A stretch of 64,000 bases of DNA, from positions 40,357 to 104,356 of the forward strand of contig NZ_JAGGOZ010000014.1 of the NCBI RefSeq assembly GCF_018614075.1. Direction: 5' to 3'. A program made the position numbers and the translations under genes. This stretch comes from Streptomyces sp. ISL-94 (GTDB lineage: Bacteria > Actinomycetota > Actinomycetes > Streptomycetales > Streptomycetaceae). Shown here piece by piece: positions 1-7,464 of this stretch (the stretch's first letter is position 1; every line of letters begins with the position of its first letter). Under the pieces are notes generated by a model. It saw nothing but the letters and a program-made list of their open reading frames with translations, made no database searches and had not been told where the DNA came from.

Positions 1-9
1 TCCGCCCGG

Positions 10-534
10 GTGGAGAACTTCCAGTACGAGCCGCTCGAGGGCGAGTCCACTGCCGAGTACCTCGCCCGCTATCGGGGCCAGGTCCAGGCCATCGCCTCCG
101 GCCGCGTCTCCGTGCCCACCGGCCGGCTCGCGATCGAGGGTGAGCCCAGCCGGGAGCTCATGGCCGGGCTCGAAGCCCGCGGCTGGCAGGGCAACCGGAC
201 AGTCGACGACGAGCGGCCCGTCGAAGCGGAGCTGATCGACACTGTCCGCCGGTCCGGCCCGCTCGGCATCGTCTGCCCGACCTGCCAGGCCGCCATAGGC
301 CGCCCCTGCAAAACCCCAGGCGGCTCCGAGAAGCAGCCGCTGGGCAAACCCCGCATCAAGCCGCACACCGCCCGCCTGCGAATCGCCTCCGGCCGCGGCC
401 AGCAGGACGCCGGGCAGCGGGCCGCCGAGGAACAGCGCATCCGGGAGTTGTCCGCCCGACACCTCGCCCGAGTCCAGGCCGACAGCGACATCCCCGACGC
501 CGAGATCGTCGAACCCGAAGGAGAGACCGGATGA
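10..534 (+). CDS. Phage zinc-finger protein, possibly 5'-truncated
   Basis: A 174-residue protein from a GTG start. The same frame is open to the window edge, so the true start may lie upstream. Residues about 89-125 carry the phage-type zinc-binding pattern CPTCQAAIGRPC followed by KTPGG and HTARLR, that is CxxC...C...H. This small finger is common in Streptomyces phage accessory proteins and is thought to bind nucleic acid; its exact role is unknown. The C-terminus is charged and probably helical. It ends in a 4-base ATGA overlap with the next gene, so the two are translationally coupled. Related fingers occur at 2011-2313 and 6221-6718. Confidence 0.75.
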   Translation: MENFQYEPLEGESTAEYLARYRGQVQAIASGRVSVPTGRLAIEGEPSRELMAGLEARGWQGNRTVDDERPVEAELIDTVRRSGPLGIVCPTCQAAIGRPCKTPGGSEKQPLGKPRIKPHTARLRIASGRGQQDAGQRAAEEQRIRELSARHLARVQADSDIPDAEIVEPEGETG

Positions 535-830
535 CCGACGCCGACCGCGACGACATCAAGGCCATGCGGAAGGACGGCAGCCTCCGCGACTTCCTCCGCT
601 GCCAGATCGCCGACGGCAGACGACGCCGACAGCCCGCCGCCCCGGTACCCGCGCCGCGACCGCCCGGCCACACCCCCGGCGCCTGGCCGACCGGGAGCCG
701 GCCGCCCAGCCGCATAGCCGATGTGCCGCCCGGCGCCTGGGACGCAGCCCTCGAGCGAGCCCGCAACGACAGCCAGCAAGGCACCACCTGCGAATGCGGC
801 GGATGCCTCACACCCAGCCAGGAGGACTGA
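531..830 (+). CDS. Hypothetical phage protein with C-terminal Cys cluster
   Basis: A 99-residue protein overlapping the previous stop by ATGA. The N-terminal third is charged, the middle is proline-rich (PAAPVPAPRPPGHTPG) and probably disordered, and the end has a CECGGC cluster. No family is recognised. Its stop overlaps the next start as TGATG, which supports it as a genuine operon member. Confidence 0.6.
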   Translation: MTDADRDDIKAMRKDGSLRDFLRCQIADGRRRRQPAAPVPAPRPPGHTPGAWPTGSRPPSRIADVPPGAWDAALERARNDSQQGTTCECGGCLTPSQED

Positions 831-2014
831 TGAGCAACATCGAATGGACCGAGCAGACCTGGAATCCCACCACCGGCTGCGACAAGATCAGCCCCGGCTG
901 CGACAACTGCTACGCCCTGACCATGGCCAAGCGCCTCAAGGCCATGGGGCAGGCCAAGTACCAGACCGACGGCAACCCGGCCACCAGCGGCCCCGGCTTC
1001 GGCGTCGCCATGCACGACGACGTCCTCACCGAACCGCTCCGCTGGACCAAGCCCCGCCGCGTCTTCGTAAATTCGATGAGCGATCTGTTCCACGCCGACG
1101 TCACCGACGAGTTCATCGCCCGCGTCTTCGCCGTCATGGCAGCCACGCCGCAACACACCTACCAGATCCTGACCAAGCGGCACGGCCGCATGCGGTCCCT
1201 CGTGGGCGCCGCCATCGACGGCGGCCAGCGACTCCTGGAGGCAACTCCGGACGAGGACACCGCCCAGGCCCTCTATGACGCGACCTGGCCGCTGCCTAAC
1301 GTGTGGCTCGGTGTCAGCGTCGAAGACCAGAAGCGGGCCGACCTCCGCATCCCGGCACTCATCGACACCTCCGCGGCAGTCCGGTTCCTGTCCTGCGAGC
1401 CGCTTCTCGGCCCCGTCGACCTCACCCCCTGGCTCACCCCGATCTCCCCGCTCTTGCCCGAGCAGGCCTCTGCCAGTTGGGCCGACTGGACGTGGCCCGA
1501 GTGGGTGCCAGCCATCGTGCGCGAACACATTGAAAGATTCTGGGGAGCCGACCAAGGCCGCAGCCCCCGCGACTGGATGCGCGACATGCACCAGCAGCAG
1601 GCGCCCGCCTTCGGGGCCCGCGTCACCATGGACGACGGCTTCGGAGCCGACCCGAAGCAGACCACCGGCCGGTACGTCCACGCCTGGAACAACATCGGCC
1701 GGCTCGTTCGCGACGACGGCACCTTCGCCTACACGTCGTTCGGATACGCCCGGGACCGCACCGAACTCCCCATCGACTGGGTGATCGTCGGCGGCGAGTC
1801 AGGACCCGGCGCCCGCCCCGTAAACCCCGACTGGGTCGCCGGACTGTCCGCCACCGCACAGGCCGCGGGAGCCGCCACATTCGTCAAGCAGCTCGGCTCC
1901 GTCTGGGCCACCGCCAACAGCGCCAGCGACCGCAAGGGCGGCACCCCCGAGGACTGGCCCGCCGAGCTGCAGGTGCGCCAGTACCCGGCGTCGGTCAAGG
2001 CGGGCCAGCGATGA
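830..2014 (+). CDS. DUF5131 / phage gp37-gp68 family protein, radical-SAM-like
   Basis: A 394-residue protein. ATG 830 follows a strong AGGAGG at 820-825 and overlaps the previous stop. It opens with the family signature IEWTEQTWNPTTGCDKISPG and then CDNCYA, giving a CX6CX2C cysteine triad. Other conserved blocks are NSMSDLFH, ILTKR, WLGVSVEDQ, FLSCEPLLGPVDL and WVIVGGESGPGARPV, with FVKQLG near the end. Between about residues 205 and 310 there is an extra stretch separating the last two blocks. The cysteine triad and barrel-like block order resemble radical SAM enzymes, but the reaction of DUF5131 proteins is not established. Family identity is confident; chemistry is inference. Confidence 0.88.
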   Translation: MSNIEWTEQTWNPTTGCDKISPGCDNCYALTMAKRLKAMGQAKYQTDGNPATSGPGFGVAMHDDVLTEPLRWTKPRRVFVNSMSDLFHADVTDEFIARVFAVMAATPQHTYQILTKRHGRMRSLVGAAIDGGQRLLEATPDEDTAQALYDATWPLPNVWLGVSVEDQKRADLRIPALIDTSAAVRFLSCEPLLGPVDLTPWLTPISPLLPEQASASWADWTWPEWVPAIVREHIERFWGADQGRSPRDWMRDMHQQQAPAFGARVTMDDGFGADPKQTTGRYVHAWNNIGRLVRDDGTFAYTSFGYARDRTELPIDWVIVGGESGPGARPVNPDWVAGLSATAQAAGAATFVKQLGSVWATANSASDRKGGTPEDWPAELQVRQYPASVKAGQR

Positions 2015-2313
2015 GCAAGCCCCGTTCAGCCCCGATGCCCGCCGCGCTCCGTGCCGGCCGCCCCGCTCCGCATCCCGCCCGCACCGTCCGCTGCCCCCAC
2101 TGCACCGCCGCCATCGGAGTCGCCTGCACCACCATCTCCGGCCGCCACCGCAAGCTCCACCCCTGTCCGGCCCGCGAAACCCTCTGGGTCCTTACCACCG
2201 CCTGTTGCACCACCTGCCAGGTCGAGCCCGGCATCGCCTGCCACGACAACGGCCGCCGCCGCGAAGACGTCCACCCCGCCCGCTACACCGAAGCCCAGGA
2301 GATGGCCGCATGA
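2011..2313 (+). CDS. Double phage zinc-finger protein
   Basis: A 100-residue protein starting in an ATGA overlap with the DUF5131 gene. It carries two tandem phage-type fingers: CPHCTAAIGVAC followed by GRHRKLHPCPAR, and CCTTCQVEPGIAC followed by GRRREDVHPARY. The order CxxC...C...H matches the finger in the first gene of the window, which suggests internal duplication. A nucleic-acid-binding role is likely by family; the target is unknown. Confidence 0.8.
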   Translation: MSKPRSAPMPAALRAGRPAPHPARTVRCPHCTAAIGVACTTISGRHRKLHPCPARETLWVLTTACCTTCQVEPGIACHDNGRRREDVHPARYTEAQEMAA

Positions 2314-2765
2314 GCCCGAAGCGCATCCACCGCCCCGCAGTCCGCGGCTGGCGCCCGCCCGAGGACGCGATCTACGTGGGACCCGGTAGCGAGTACGCCA
2401 CCCCGTTTCGCTGGCGCACCCGCGAAGCCCTCGCCCGCGTCCCCGCCCTCGACGGAAGCCCCTGGGAGCTGGAGACCCGGATCAGTGCCGACGGCCATCA
2501 CCACCCGTACAAGCACGCCGACGGCCGGATCACCAGCCACACCAGCCGCTACATGACCCGGCGCGAGTGCATCGACCTGTTCAGGCATGCACTCACCGCG
2601 CCAACGCCCCGGCTCTACGTCTGGCGGCAGGGCCTGCCCCGGCTGACGGTCGACCTTGTCCGGCAGGAGCTGACAGGCCGCGACCTCGCCTGCCGGTGCG
2701 CGCTCAACCAGCTTTGCCACGCCGACGTACTCCTCGAGGTGGCCAACAGCGAGGCCGACCGGTGA
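2310..2765 (+). CDS. DUF4326 domain protein
   Basis: A 151-residue protein, ATG overlapping the previous TGA. The C-terminal part has the DUF4326 signature: a GRDLACRCALNQLCHADVLL segment, the usual form in the family being LACWCPLxxPCHADVLL. The N-terminal half contains VGPGSEYATPFRW, matching the GNPF-like element of the family. DUF4326 proteins occur in phages and mobile elements. The conserved CxC...CHxD cluster suggests metal binding, but no activity is established. Confidence 0.82.
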   Translation: MSPKRIHRPAVRGWRPPEDAIYVGPGSEYATPFRWRTREALARVPALDGSPWELETRISADGHHHPYKHADGRITSHTSRYMTRRECIDLFRHALTAPTPRLYVWRQGLPRLTVDLVRQELTGRDLACRCALNQLCHADVLLEVANSEADR

Positions 2766-3055
2766 CCGCCCTCGACCGCCTCCTCGCCGAGGCCCAGCCC
2801 GACGGCACCTTCGGCGGGCTGCGGCCCGCAGCCACCCCCGTCACGCCCCGCGGCTGGTGCGCCTGGTGCGGACGACAAGCAGCCCTCAACGCAGACGGCG
2901 CCCTCCGCGCCCACCGCAACACGGACCAGACGCGCTGCTCCGGCAGCGGCTACCAGCCCACCACCATCCTCCGGACCTACCCCACCACCGCCGAAAGCGC
3001 CGCCCGACACCGCGCCGAACTCCTCGCCGACCTCCGCACCCGAAAGGCCGCCTGA
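2762..3055 (+). CDS. Small zinc-ribbon-like phage protein
   Basis: A 97-residue protein from GTG in a GTGA overlap. A central CAWCGRQ...LRAHRN...RCSGSG pattern (CxxC, H, C) suggests one zinc site. It is followed by YxPTTILRTYP and an alanine/arginine-rich helix. It is part of the coupled accessory operon. Function unknown. Confidence 0.68.
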   Translation: MTALDRLLAEAQPDGTFGGLRPAATPVTPRGWCAWCGRQAALNADGALRAHRNTDQTRCSGSGYQPTTILRTYPTTAESAARHRAELLADLRTRKAA

Positions 3056-3345
3056 TGACCGAGCTCGAACGCCTCCGCCTCTTCGCCGAAGCCACCGCAT
3101 CACGGCACACCGCCATCCGTGACCGGCTCGCCCAGGTCTACCTCGGTGACGACACCGACGCCTGGGACCTCGGCGCGTACATCCTCGCCGTCCTAGACAG
3201 CCCGCCCGCTCCCGGCCCGTGGGTGCCCTGCACGCCCGAGCTGCTGGCCGAGCACCCGGACGTATGCCGGCGCGGACTTCGTCGGCCCGGCCGGGACGGG
3301 ATCAGTCACTACCACCGGCTCGACTCCACCGGTCAGCCCGCCTGA
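3055..3345 (+). CDS. Hypothetical phage accessory protein
   Basis: A 96-residue protein starting in a TGATG overlap with the preceding stop. It has an N-terminal helix (ELERLRLFAEATASRH) and a tryptophan/aspartate segment near the middle. No recognised domain. It is the last gene before the hairpin at 3354-3384, so it ends the first coupled gene block. Confidence 0.65.
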   Translation: MTELERLRLFAEATASRHTAIRDRLAQVYLGDDTDAWDLGAYILAVLDSPPAPGPWVPCTPELLAEHPDVCRRGLRRPGRDGISHYHRLDSTGQPA

Positions 3346-3353
3346 ACGCAGGA

Positions 3354-3384
3354 CGGACGCCCTCGAGGAAAGCGAGGGCGTCCG
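3354..3384 (+). terminator. Rho-independent-type hairpin without U-tract
   Basis: A perfect 12-bp stem CGGACGCCCTCG / CGAGGGCGTCCG with a 7-base loop, directly after a stop codon. There is no T-run afterwards, as is usual for actinobacterial terminators. Confidence 0.75.
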
Positions 3385-3415
3385 CACCGAAAGCCTCTCA
3401 CGAACGGAGAACCCA

Positions 3416-3787
3416 ATGGGAATCGACTTCAGCCACGGCGAAGCCCAGTGGTCATACAGCGGCTTCGCTCAGTTCCGTACAGCCATTGCCACCCGCGAGG
3501 GCATCGACCTCAATCAGATGTACGGCTACGGAGGTGAGCGCTCCTGGGACACCATCACCTCGCCGCTCCGGCCACTGCTCGACCACTCCGACTGCGACGG
3601 CAACCTCAGCCCTGCCGACTGCACGGCCATCGCTTCCCACCTCCACACCGTCGTGGAAGAACTCTGGCCCGCCACGCTCCAGCAGGACGACGACCCCATC
3701 GGTACGTACCACCGCCAGGCCGGCCTCGCCCTCGCCGACGGCATGGAGCAGGCCGCGGAGGCCGACGAGCCGCTGGAGTTCATGTGA
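3416..3787 (+). CDS. Hypothetical phage protein, MGIDFSHG family
   Basis: A 123-residue acidic protein with an AACGGAGAACCC leader. It opens with MGIDFSHGEAQWSYSGF, a signature also seen as MGINISHGSNPW in the gene at 10919-11233, so the two are diverged paralogues of one phage family. The rest is helical, with LSPADCTAIASHL paralleling ISPAQAGQIADVF in the paralogue. Function unknown. Confidence 0.75.
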   Translation: MGIDFSHGEAQWSYSGFAQFRTAIATREGIDLNQMYGYGGERSWDTITSPLRPLLDHSDCDGNLSPADCTAIASHLHTVVEELWPATLQQDDDPIGTYHRQAGLALADGMEQAAEADEPLEFM

Positions 3788-3969
3788 CCGCCCCACACCC
3801 GATGCGGCTGGCCACCACCGTCCGGACCGCCGACATCCTCCGCCGCTGCTACCCCGGCCAGCCCCCAGCCGACGTCCTCGAGCGGGCCCTGCTCCTCCTC
3901 GCCACCGCCGACGGCCACCTCGACGCCACCGGCACCCCCATCCCCGACCGCTACCGGAGGCAGACATGA
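3784..3969 (+). CDS. Small hypothetical phage protein
   Basis: 61 residues from GTG, overlapping the previous stop by GTGA and the next start by ATGA. It is mostly helical (TADILRRCYPG, DVLERALLLLATADG) with no recognised domain. Double overlap is the main support for it being real. Confidence 0.6.
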   Translation: MTAPHPMRLATTVRTADILRRCYPGQPPADVLERALLLLATADGHLDATGTPIPDRYRRQT

Positions 3970-4253
3970 GCGGCCCGCCCCGGATGCCCCTGACCCGACC
4001 GCAGGCCGCCGCCCTTGAAGCCGCAGCCGACGGGGCAACCCTCACCGTCGTCGCCCTCCGCATCGGACGCCCCCGCCCATGGGTAGCCGCCCGCCTCTCA
4101 GAGGCCTACAAGCGGCTCGATGTCGCCTGGATGGACCGTCACGAACGACGAGCCGCAGCAGTCCGCGTAGCCCGCAAGCGGGGGCTGATACCGCCAGCAG
4201 CCGCCACAACAAGCCCCAGAAAGCCGCAGGGGCCCACCTCCCGACCGAACTAG
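3966..4253 (+). CDS. Putative HTH DNA-binding protein
   Basis: 95 residues; ATG in a 4-base overlap. Residues about 9-50 (LTRPQAAALEAAADGATLTV, then RIGRPRPWVAARLSEAYKRL) read as a LuxR/sigma-4-like helix-turn-helix: a helix, a turn, and a recognition helix containing WVAARL. The tail is basic and proline-rich. It could be a small phage regulator of the accessory operon; the HTH call is by eye. Confidence 0.6.
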   Translation: MSGPPRMPLTRPQAAALEAAADGATLTVVALRIGRPRPWVAARLSEAYKRLDVAWMDRHERRAAAVRVARKRGLIPPAAATTSPRKPQGPTSRPN

Positions 4254-4345
4254 CAGCGTGCGTGGTCCAGTTCATTCGGATCGCAGAACGCCCCTCAGAG
4301 CCCCGCACAGGCAGTCCGCCAAACCAGCAGCCCGAAAGGCCCGAC

Positions 4346-5098
4346 ATGACCCTCACGCCCTACTACGACGACGGGACTGTGCAGCTCTACCACGGCGACA
4401 TGCGGGAGGTACTTCCGGCGCTGAGCGTCAAAGCCGACCTGATCTGCACGGATCCTCCATACCAGGAAACCGCTCTCGCCTGGGACCGGTGGCCCGACGG
4501 CTGGCCCGCCCTCGCCGCGGACGTCACCTCGTCCATGTGGTGCTTCGGCTCGATGCGGATGTTCCTCGACCGACGCCACGACTTCGACGGCTGGAAGCTC
4601 AGCCAGGACATCGTCTGGGAGAAGCAGTCGGGTAGCGGCTTTGCCGCTGACCGGTTCAAACGGGTCCACGAGATGGCGACGCACTGGTACCGCGGCGACT
4701 GGAAGTCCGTGCATCACGACACCCCGCGCGTGAAGGTCTTCGATCCGAGCGACAGATACGAACGGCAAAGCGTCACTGCGGGCCTAGATCACACGGGGAA
4801 GATCGGACCGCACAACCACGTGCGCGACGGCAGCAGATTGACCCGATCCGTGATCAAGATTCGCAACATGCATGGCCGAGCCCTGCACCCCACCGAAAAG
4901 CCGCTCGGGATTTTGGATCCGCTGATCCGCTACGCCTGCCCGCCCGGCGGCCTGGTCGTCGACGTTTTCGCTGGCTCCGGCAGCACGTTGGACGCCGCCC
5001 GGCAGGCAGGCCGCCGCGCCATCGGCATCGAAGCGTCCGAGGCGTATTGCGAGACCACCGCCCGCCGGCTGTCCGCGCTCACCCTGCCCGCCGCCTGA
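4346..5098 (+). CDS. Beta-class DNA methyltransferase (N6-adenine or N4-cytosine)
   Basis: A 250-residue methyltransferase. Motif IV DPPYQETALAW lies at about residues 33-43, before the SAM-binding motif I VVDVFAGSGSTLDAARQAG at about 209-227. That order defines the beta class. HPTEKPLGILDPLIRY precedes motif I, as in phage solitary methyltransferases. No restriction endonuclease gene is adjacent, so it is an orphan enzyme, probably protecting phage DNA or altering gene control. Motif DPPY fits adenine-N6 or cytosine-N4 methylation; the target sequence cannot be read from the gene. Confidence 0.9.
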   Translation: MTLTPYYDDGTVQLYHGDMREVLPALSVKADLICTDPPYQETALAWDRWPDGWPALAADVTSSMWCFGSMRMFLDRRHDFDGWKLSQDIVWEKQSGSGFAADRFKRVHEMATHWYRGDWKSVHHDTPRVKVFDPSDRYERQSVTAGLDHTGKIGPHNHVRDGSRLTRSVIKIRNMHGRALHPTEKPLGILDPLIRYACPPGGLVVDVFAGSGSTLDAARQAGRRAIGIEASEAYCETTARRLSALTLPAA

Positions 5099-5146
5099 TC
5101 CCGCGGCCGGTTCGTCCGGCCTCGCGCACACCGAAGGAGACCCGCC

Positions 5147-5380
5147 GTGACCCAGCCCCCGCCCCACACACCCCTCATCCTCAACACCGGCCCCATCAAC
5201 TGCGTCGAGCGCGAGTGCCCCGAGTACCACACTGCCGACGGCTACTACGACCCGACCATCGAGCGCTGCTCGCACGTCGCCACCACAGTCGTCTGCGGCC
5301 TGTGCTCCGTCGAGTCGGATCACGGCTTCTACGACGAGACGACGCCGTGGCCCTGCCCCGATGTAGCCCCGTCCGCCTGA
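5147..5380 (+). CDS. Small Cys-rich phage protein
   Basis: 77 residues from GTG, preceded by GAAGGAG at 5133-5139. Cysteines occur as CVEREC, CSH, CGLC and CPD, consistent with a zinc ribbon of roughly CxxxxC...C...CxxC. Family and function not recognised. Confidence 0.62.
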   Translation: MTQPPPHTPLILNTGPINCVERECPEYHTADGYYDPTIERCSHVATTVVCGLCSVESDHGFYDETTPWPCPDVAPSA

Positions 5381-5452
5381 CCCGCCCCGGTGGCCGGCCC
5401 GCACCAATCGGGCCGGCCCCCACCCAGCATCCACCGACCCCAGGAGGCACCG

Positions 5453-5647
5453 ATGACCGCACAGCCCGAACCCGAACTCCTCGCCTGCGCCGACCAGCGG
5501 AGCGGCTGGATGTGCACTCTCCTCGCCGGACCCCACCCTGAGTCGAAGCACTGGGACCAGGAGGCCGGCCGGTGGTGGGCGCAGAGCCACGAACCGCCGT
5601 ACAGCAACCGCACGGCCGACCTCGCCAGCGACGGGAGCAGCCGATGA
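5453..5647 (+). CDS. Small hypothetical phage protein
   Basis: 64 residues; ATG preceded by CAGGAGG at 5440-5446. It contains CTLLAGPHPESKHWD and several tryptophans (RWWAQSHEPPY). Similar short Streptomyces proteins exist next to phage DNA-metabolism genes, but no function is known. It overlaps the SLOG gene by ATGA. Confidence 0.62.
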   Translation: MTAQPEPELLACADQRSGWMCTLLAGPHPESKHWDQEAGRWWAQSHEPPYSNRTADLASDGSSR

Positions 5648-6030
5648 CCGAGCAGCCAGCCACCCGCCGGATCCTCGTCACCGGATCACGCAACTGGACC
5701 GACATCGGCACCATCCGCCGCGCCCTCGACGAGGCCTACGCTTTCACCCCCGCTGACCACGAATTCGTCCTCGCACACGGCGGCTGTCCCACCGGCGCCG
5801 ACGCCATTGCCCACGCCTGGGCCGACCGCACCGGCGTCACCATCGACATCTTCATCGCCGATTGGGCCAACCACGGCAAGGCGGCCGGCCCGCGCCGAAA
5901 CGCCCGCATGGTCGCCGAGGGAGCCGACCTGTGCCTCAGCTTCATCCGCAACGGCAGCCGCGGCGCCTCGCACACCGTCGCCCTCGCCCGCCGAGCCGGG
6001 ATCCCCGTCCGCACGTGGACCTCGCCGTGA
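5644..6030 (+). CDS. SLOG / DUF2493 (YspA-like) nucleotide-binding protein
   Basis: A 128-residue Rossmann-like protein. It shows RILVTGSRNW at the N-terminus, then FVLAHGGCPTGADAIAHAWA, NARMV and FIRNGSRGASHTVALAR. GSRxW and the GGxxxGAD turn are the hallmarks of the DUF2493/YspA branch of the SLOG superfamily, which binds nucleotide-derived ligands. Such genes are frequent in phages and conflict systems. Ligand and reaction are unknown. It is flanked by ATGA and GTGA overlaps. Confidence 0.88.
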   Translation: MTEQPATRRILVTGSRNWTDIGTIRRALDEAYAFTPADHEFVLAHGGCPTGADAIAHAWADRTGVTIDIFIADWANHGKAAGPRRNARMVAEGADLCLSFIRNGSRGASHTVALARRAGIPVRTWTSP

Positions 6031-6224
6031 CTGGCCAGCTGGAGCTGTGGTCGGAGCCCTGCGACACCGCCCCGCCCGAGTGGACCGACGACCAGCTCGC
6101 CGAATGGCTCCAGTCCCGCCACCGGCCCATCAGCGGCGACCACGGACGGCCGCCGGGCAGGCCCGACGCCTGGCGGCTGTTCAAGCCCGTCACCGACGTA
6201 CAGACGCAAGGAGACCTGCTGTGA
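6027..6224 (+). CDS. Small hypothetical phage protein
   Basis: 65 residues from GTG in a GTGA overlap. It shows LELWSEPCDTAPPEWTDDQL and WRLFKPV; no domain is recognised. It is supported by coupling on both sides. Confidence 0.6.
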   Translation: MTGQLELWSEPCDTAPPEWTDDQLAEWLQSRHRPISGDHGRPPGRPDAWRLFKPVTDVQTQGDLL

Positions 6225-6718
6225 ACACCACCCCGGACGGCTGCACCGCCGCCTGCGCGGAGCAGCACACCTACAGACTCGACACCTGCGCACTCGCTGG
6301 AACCGAGATTGACGAAGGCGCCGTCGACCCGTCCTGGTCGGTGCACTGCCCGAAGTGCCAGGCCCTGCCAGGCCAGCCTTGCCGCCGCGCCAATGGCACG
6401 GTGGCCGTGGTCCAGCATGACCGGCGCTGGCAGCTCTTCGACGCAGCCGACGACCAAGGCGCCCGCTGGACCGAGAAGCCCGCCGCCGGCTATTGCCCGC
6501 ACTGCGGACGCGGCGACGCCGGACCCACCGCCGACGAGTACGACCAGCAGCGGCAGCAGACCGAGGCCGCCAAGCGAAGCGCCATCCGCCTCCAGACCCG
6601 CATCGACGCCGTCCGCGAGTGGGCTCGCTGCAACCTCGAGGGCGACCAGCTGACCGCCCTCCTCAGTCGACTCCGCGGTGATCAGCCCACCCTCGACCTC
6701 CCGGAGCGACGACCGTGA
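6221..6718 (+). CDS. Phage zinc-finger protein with coiled coil
   Basis: 165 residues from GTG overlapping the preceding TGA. A phage-type finger CPKCQALPGQPCRRANG followed by VVQHDRRW lies at about residues 44-70. A second CPHCGRGDAG pair sits at about 91. Residues 105-150 form an arginine/glutamate-rich helix, then LRGDQPTLDLPERRP. It shares the finger with the genes at 10-534 and 2011-2313. DNA or RNA binding is likely by family. Confidence 0.75.
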   Translation: MNTTPDGCTAACAEQHTYRLDTCALAGTEIDEGAVDPSWSVHCPKCQALPGQPCRRANGTVAVVQHDRRWQLFDAADDQGARWTEKPAAGYCPHCGRGDAGPTADEYDQQRQQTEAAKRSAIRLQTRIDAVREWARCNLEGDQLTALLSRLRGDQPTLDLPERRP

Positions 6719-6777
6719 CCGCCGACAAGCTCCACGCCGCGATAGCCGCCGACTGCCCCCACCGCCCCACCACCTGA
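6715..6777 (+). CDS. Possible 20-residue leader or micro-ORF
   Basis: A GTG start in a GTGA overlap with the previous stop leads into a 20-codon frame (VTADKLHAAIAADCPHRPTT) ended by TGA. It may be a genuine micro-protein or simply a coupling frame upstream of the gene at 6808. Only position supports it. Confidence 0.3.
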   Translation: MTADKLHAAIAADCPHRPTT

Positions 6778-6807
6778 CCGACCGCACCGCCGCACAAGGA
6801 GCACGCT

Positions 6808-7416
6808 GTGATGGAGACCCCGCAGTCCTGGCCCTGCCCCCTCTGCCTCAGGCCCAGCCGAGACACCGTCCACGCCAGCTGCCGCGAACACGTCTACGAA
6901 GACCTCGCCGAACTCCCCGCCCTGTACCGGCAGCTCGCCGAAGCCCTCCAGCCCAGCCGGCGGGGCGACCAGGGCCGCGGTGGCACCCGCACCGCGCCCA
7001 TCCCGTGCAGCCTCGACGCACTAGACCTCAGGGCGCGCGGCGGAATCCAGGGCGTCCTCACAAGCTGGGAAGACGACATCAGGAACCTCCTCGACTGGGA
7101 GCTCCGGCCCTTCCGCGGCAGCATCGAACAGGACGTCGACGGATCGGCCGCCTTCCTGCAGAACCAGCTCGCCTGGATCTGCGACAGCCACCCCGCCGCC
7201 AAGGAATTCGGCGACGAGCTCAGGCAGATAGCCGGCCAGGCCAGGCGACTCGTCACCGGTGAACGGCCGCCCCGCCGGATCCCCGTTGCCTGCCCCTGCG
7301 GAACCGTCCTCCGCATCACTCTCGACACCCCAGGCGCGCGGTGCCCTGGATGCGAGACGCAGTACGGGCACGCCGAGGTGCTGCAACTGCCGCACGCGGA
7401 GAGGACCGCGGCATGA
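6808..7416 (+). CDS. Hypothetical phage protein with two zinc ribbons
   Basis: 202 residues; adjacent GTG (6808) and ATG (6811) starts follow AAGGAG at 6795-6800. N-terminal CPLCLRPSRDTVHASCREH is a CxxC...C...H site. The C-terminal CPCGTVLRI...GARCPGCETQYG is a classic zinc ribbon. The helical middle includes LTSWEDDIRNLLDW. The pattern recurs in Streptomyces phages and AICEs near the regulators, without known function. It is the last gene of the left operon, immediately before a strong hairpin. Confidence 0.7.
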   Translation: MMETPQSWPCPLCLRPSRDTVHASCREHVYEDLAELPALYRQLAEALQPSRRGDQGRGGTRTAPIPCSLDALDLRARGGIQGVLTSWEDDIRNLLDWELRPFRGSIEQDVDGSAAFLQNQLAWICDSHPAAKEFGDELRQIAGQARRLVTGERPPRRIPVACPCGTVLRITLDTPGARCPGCETQYGHAEVLQLPHAERTAA

Positions 7417-7419
7417 CGA

Positions 7420-7449
7420 AGCCCCCGCCGCCTCACGGCGGCGGGGGCT
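7420..7449. terminator. Bidirectional terminator between convergent genes
   Basis: A 13-bp perfect stem AGCCCCCGCCGCC / GGCGGCGGGGGCT around loop TCAC. It lies between the plus-strand operon and the stop of the minus-strand GntR gene, so it can serve both directions. Confidence 0.85.
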
Positions 7450-7464
7450 CACGTGCGTCCGGGG

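Noticed and set aside
356..1681. Long minus-strand open frames opposite the DUF5131 gene
   Set aside because: GC-rich third-position bias keeps the antisense frame open. The composition is Gly/Arg/Val-rich with no motif, and the plus-strand protein matches a known family.
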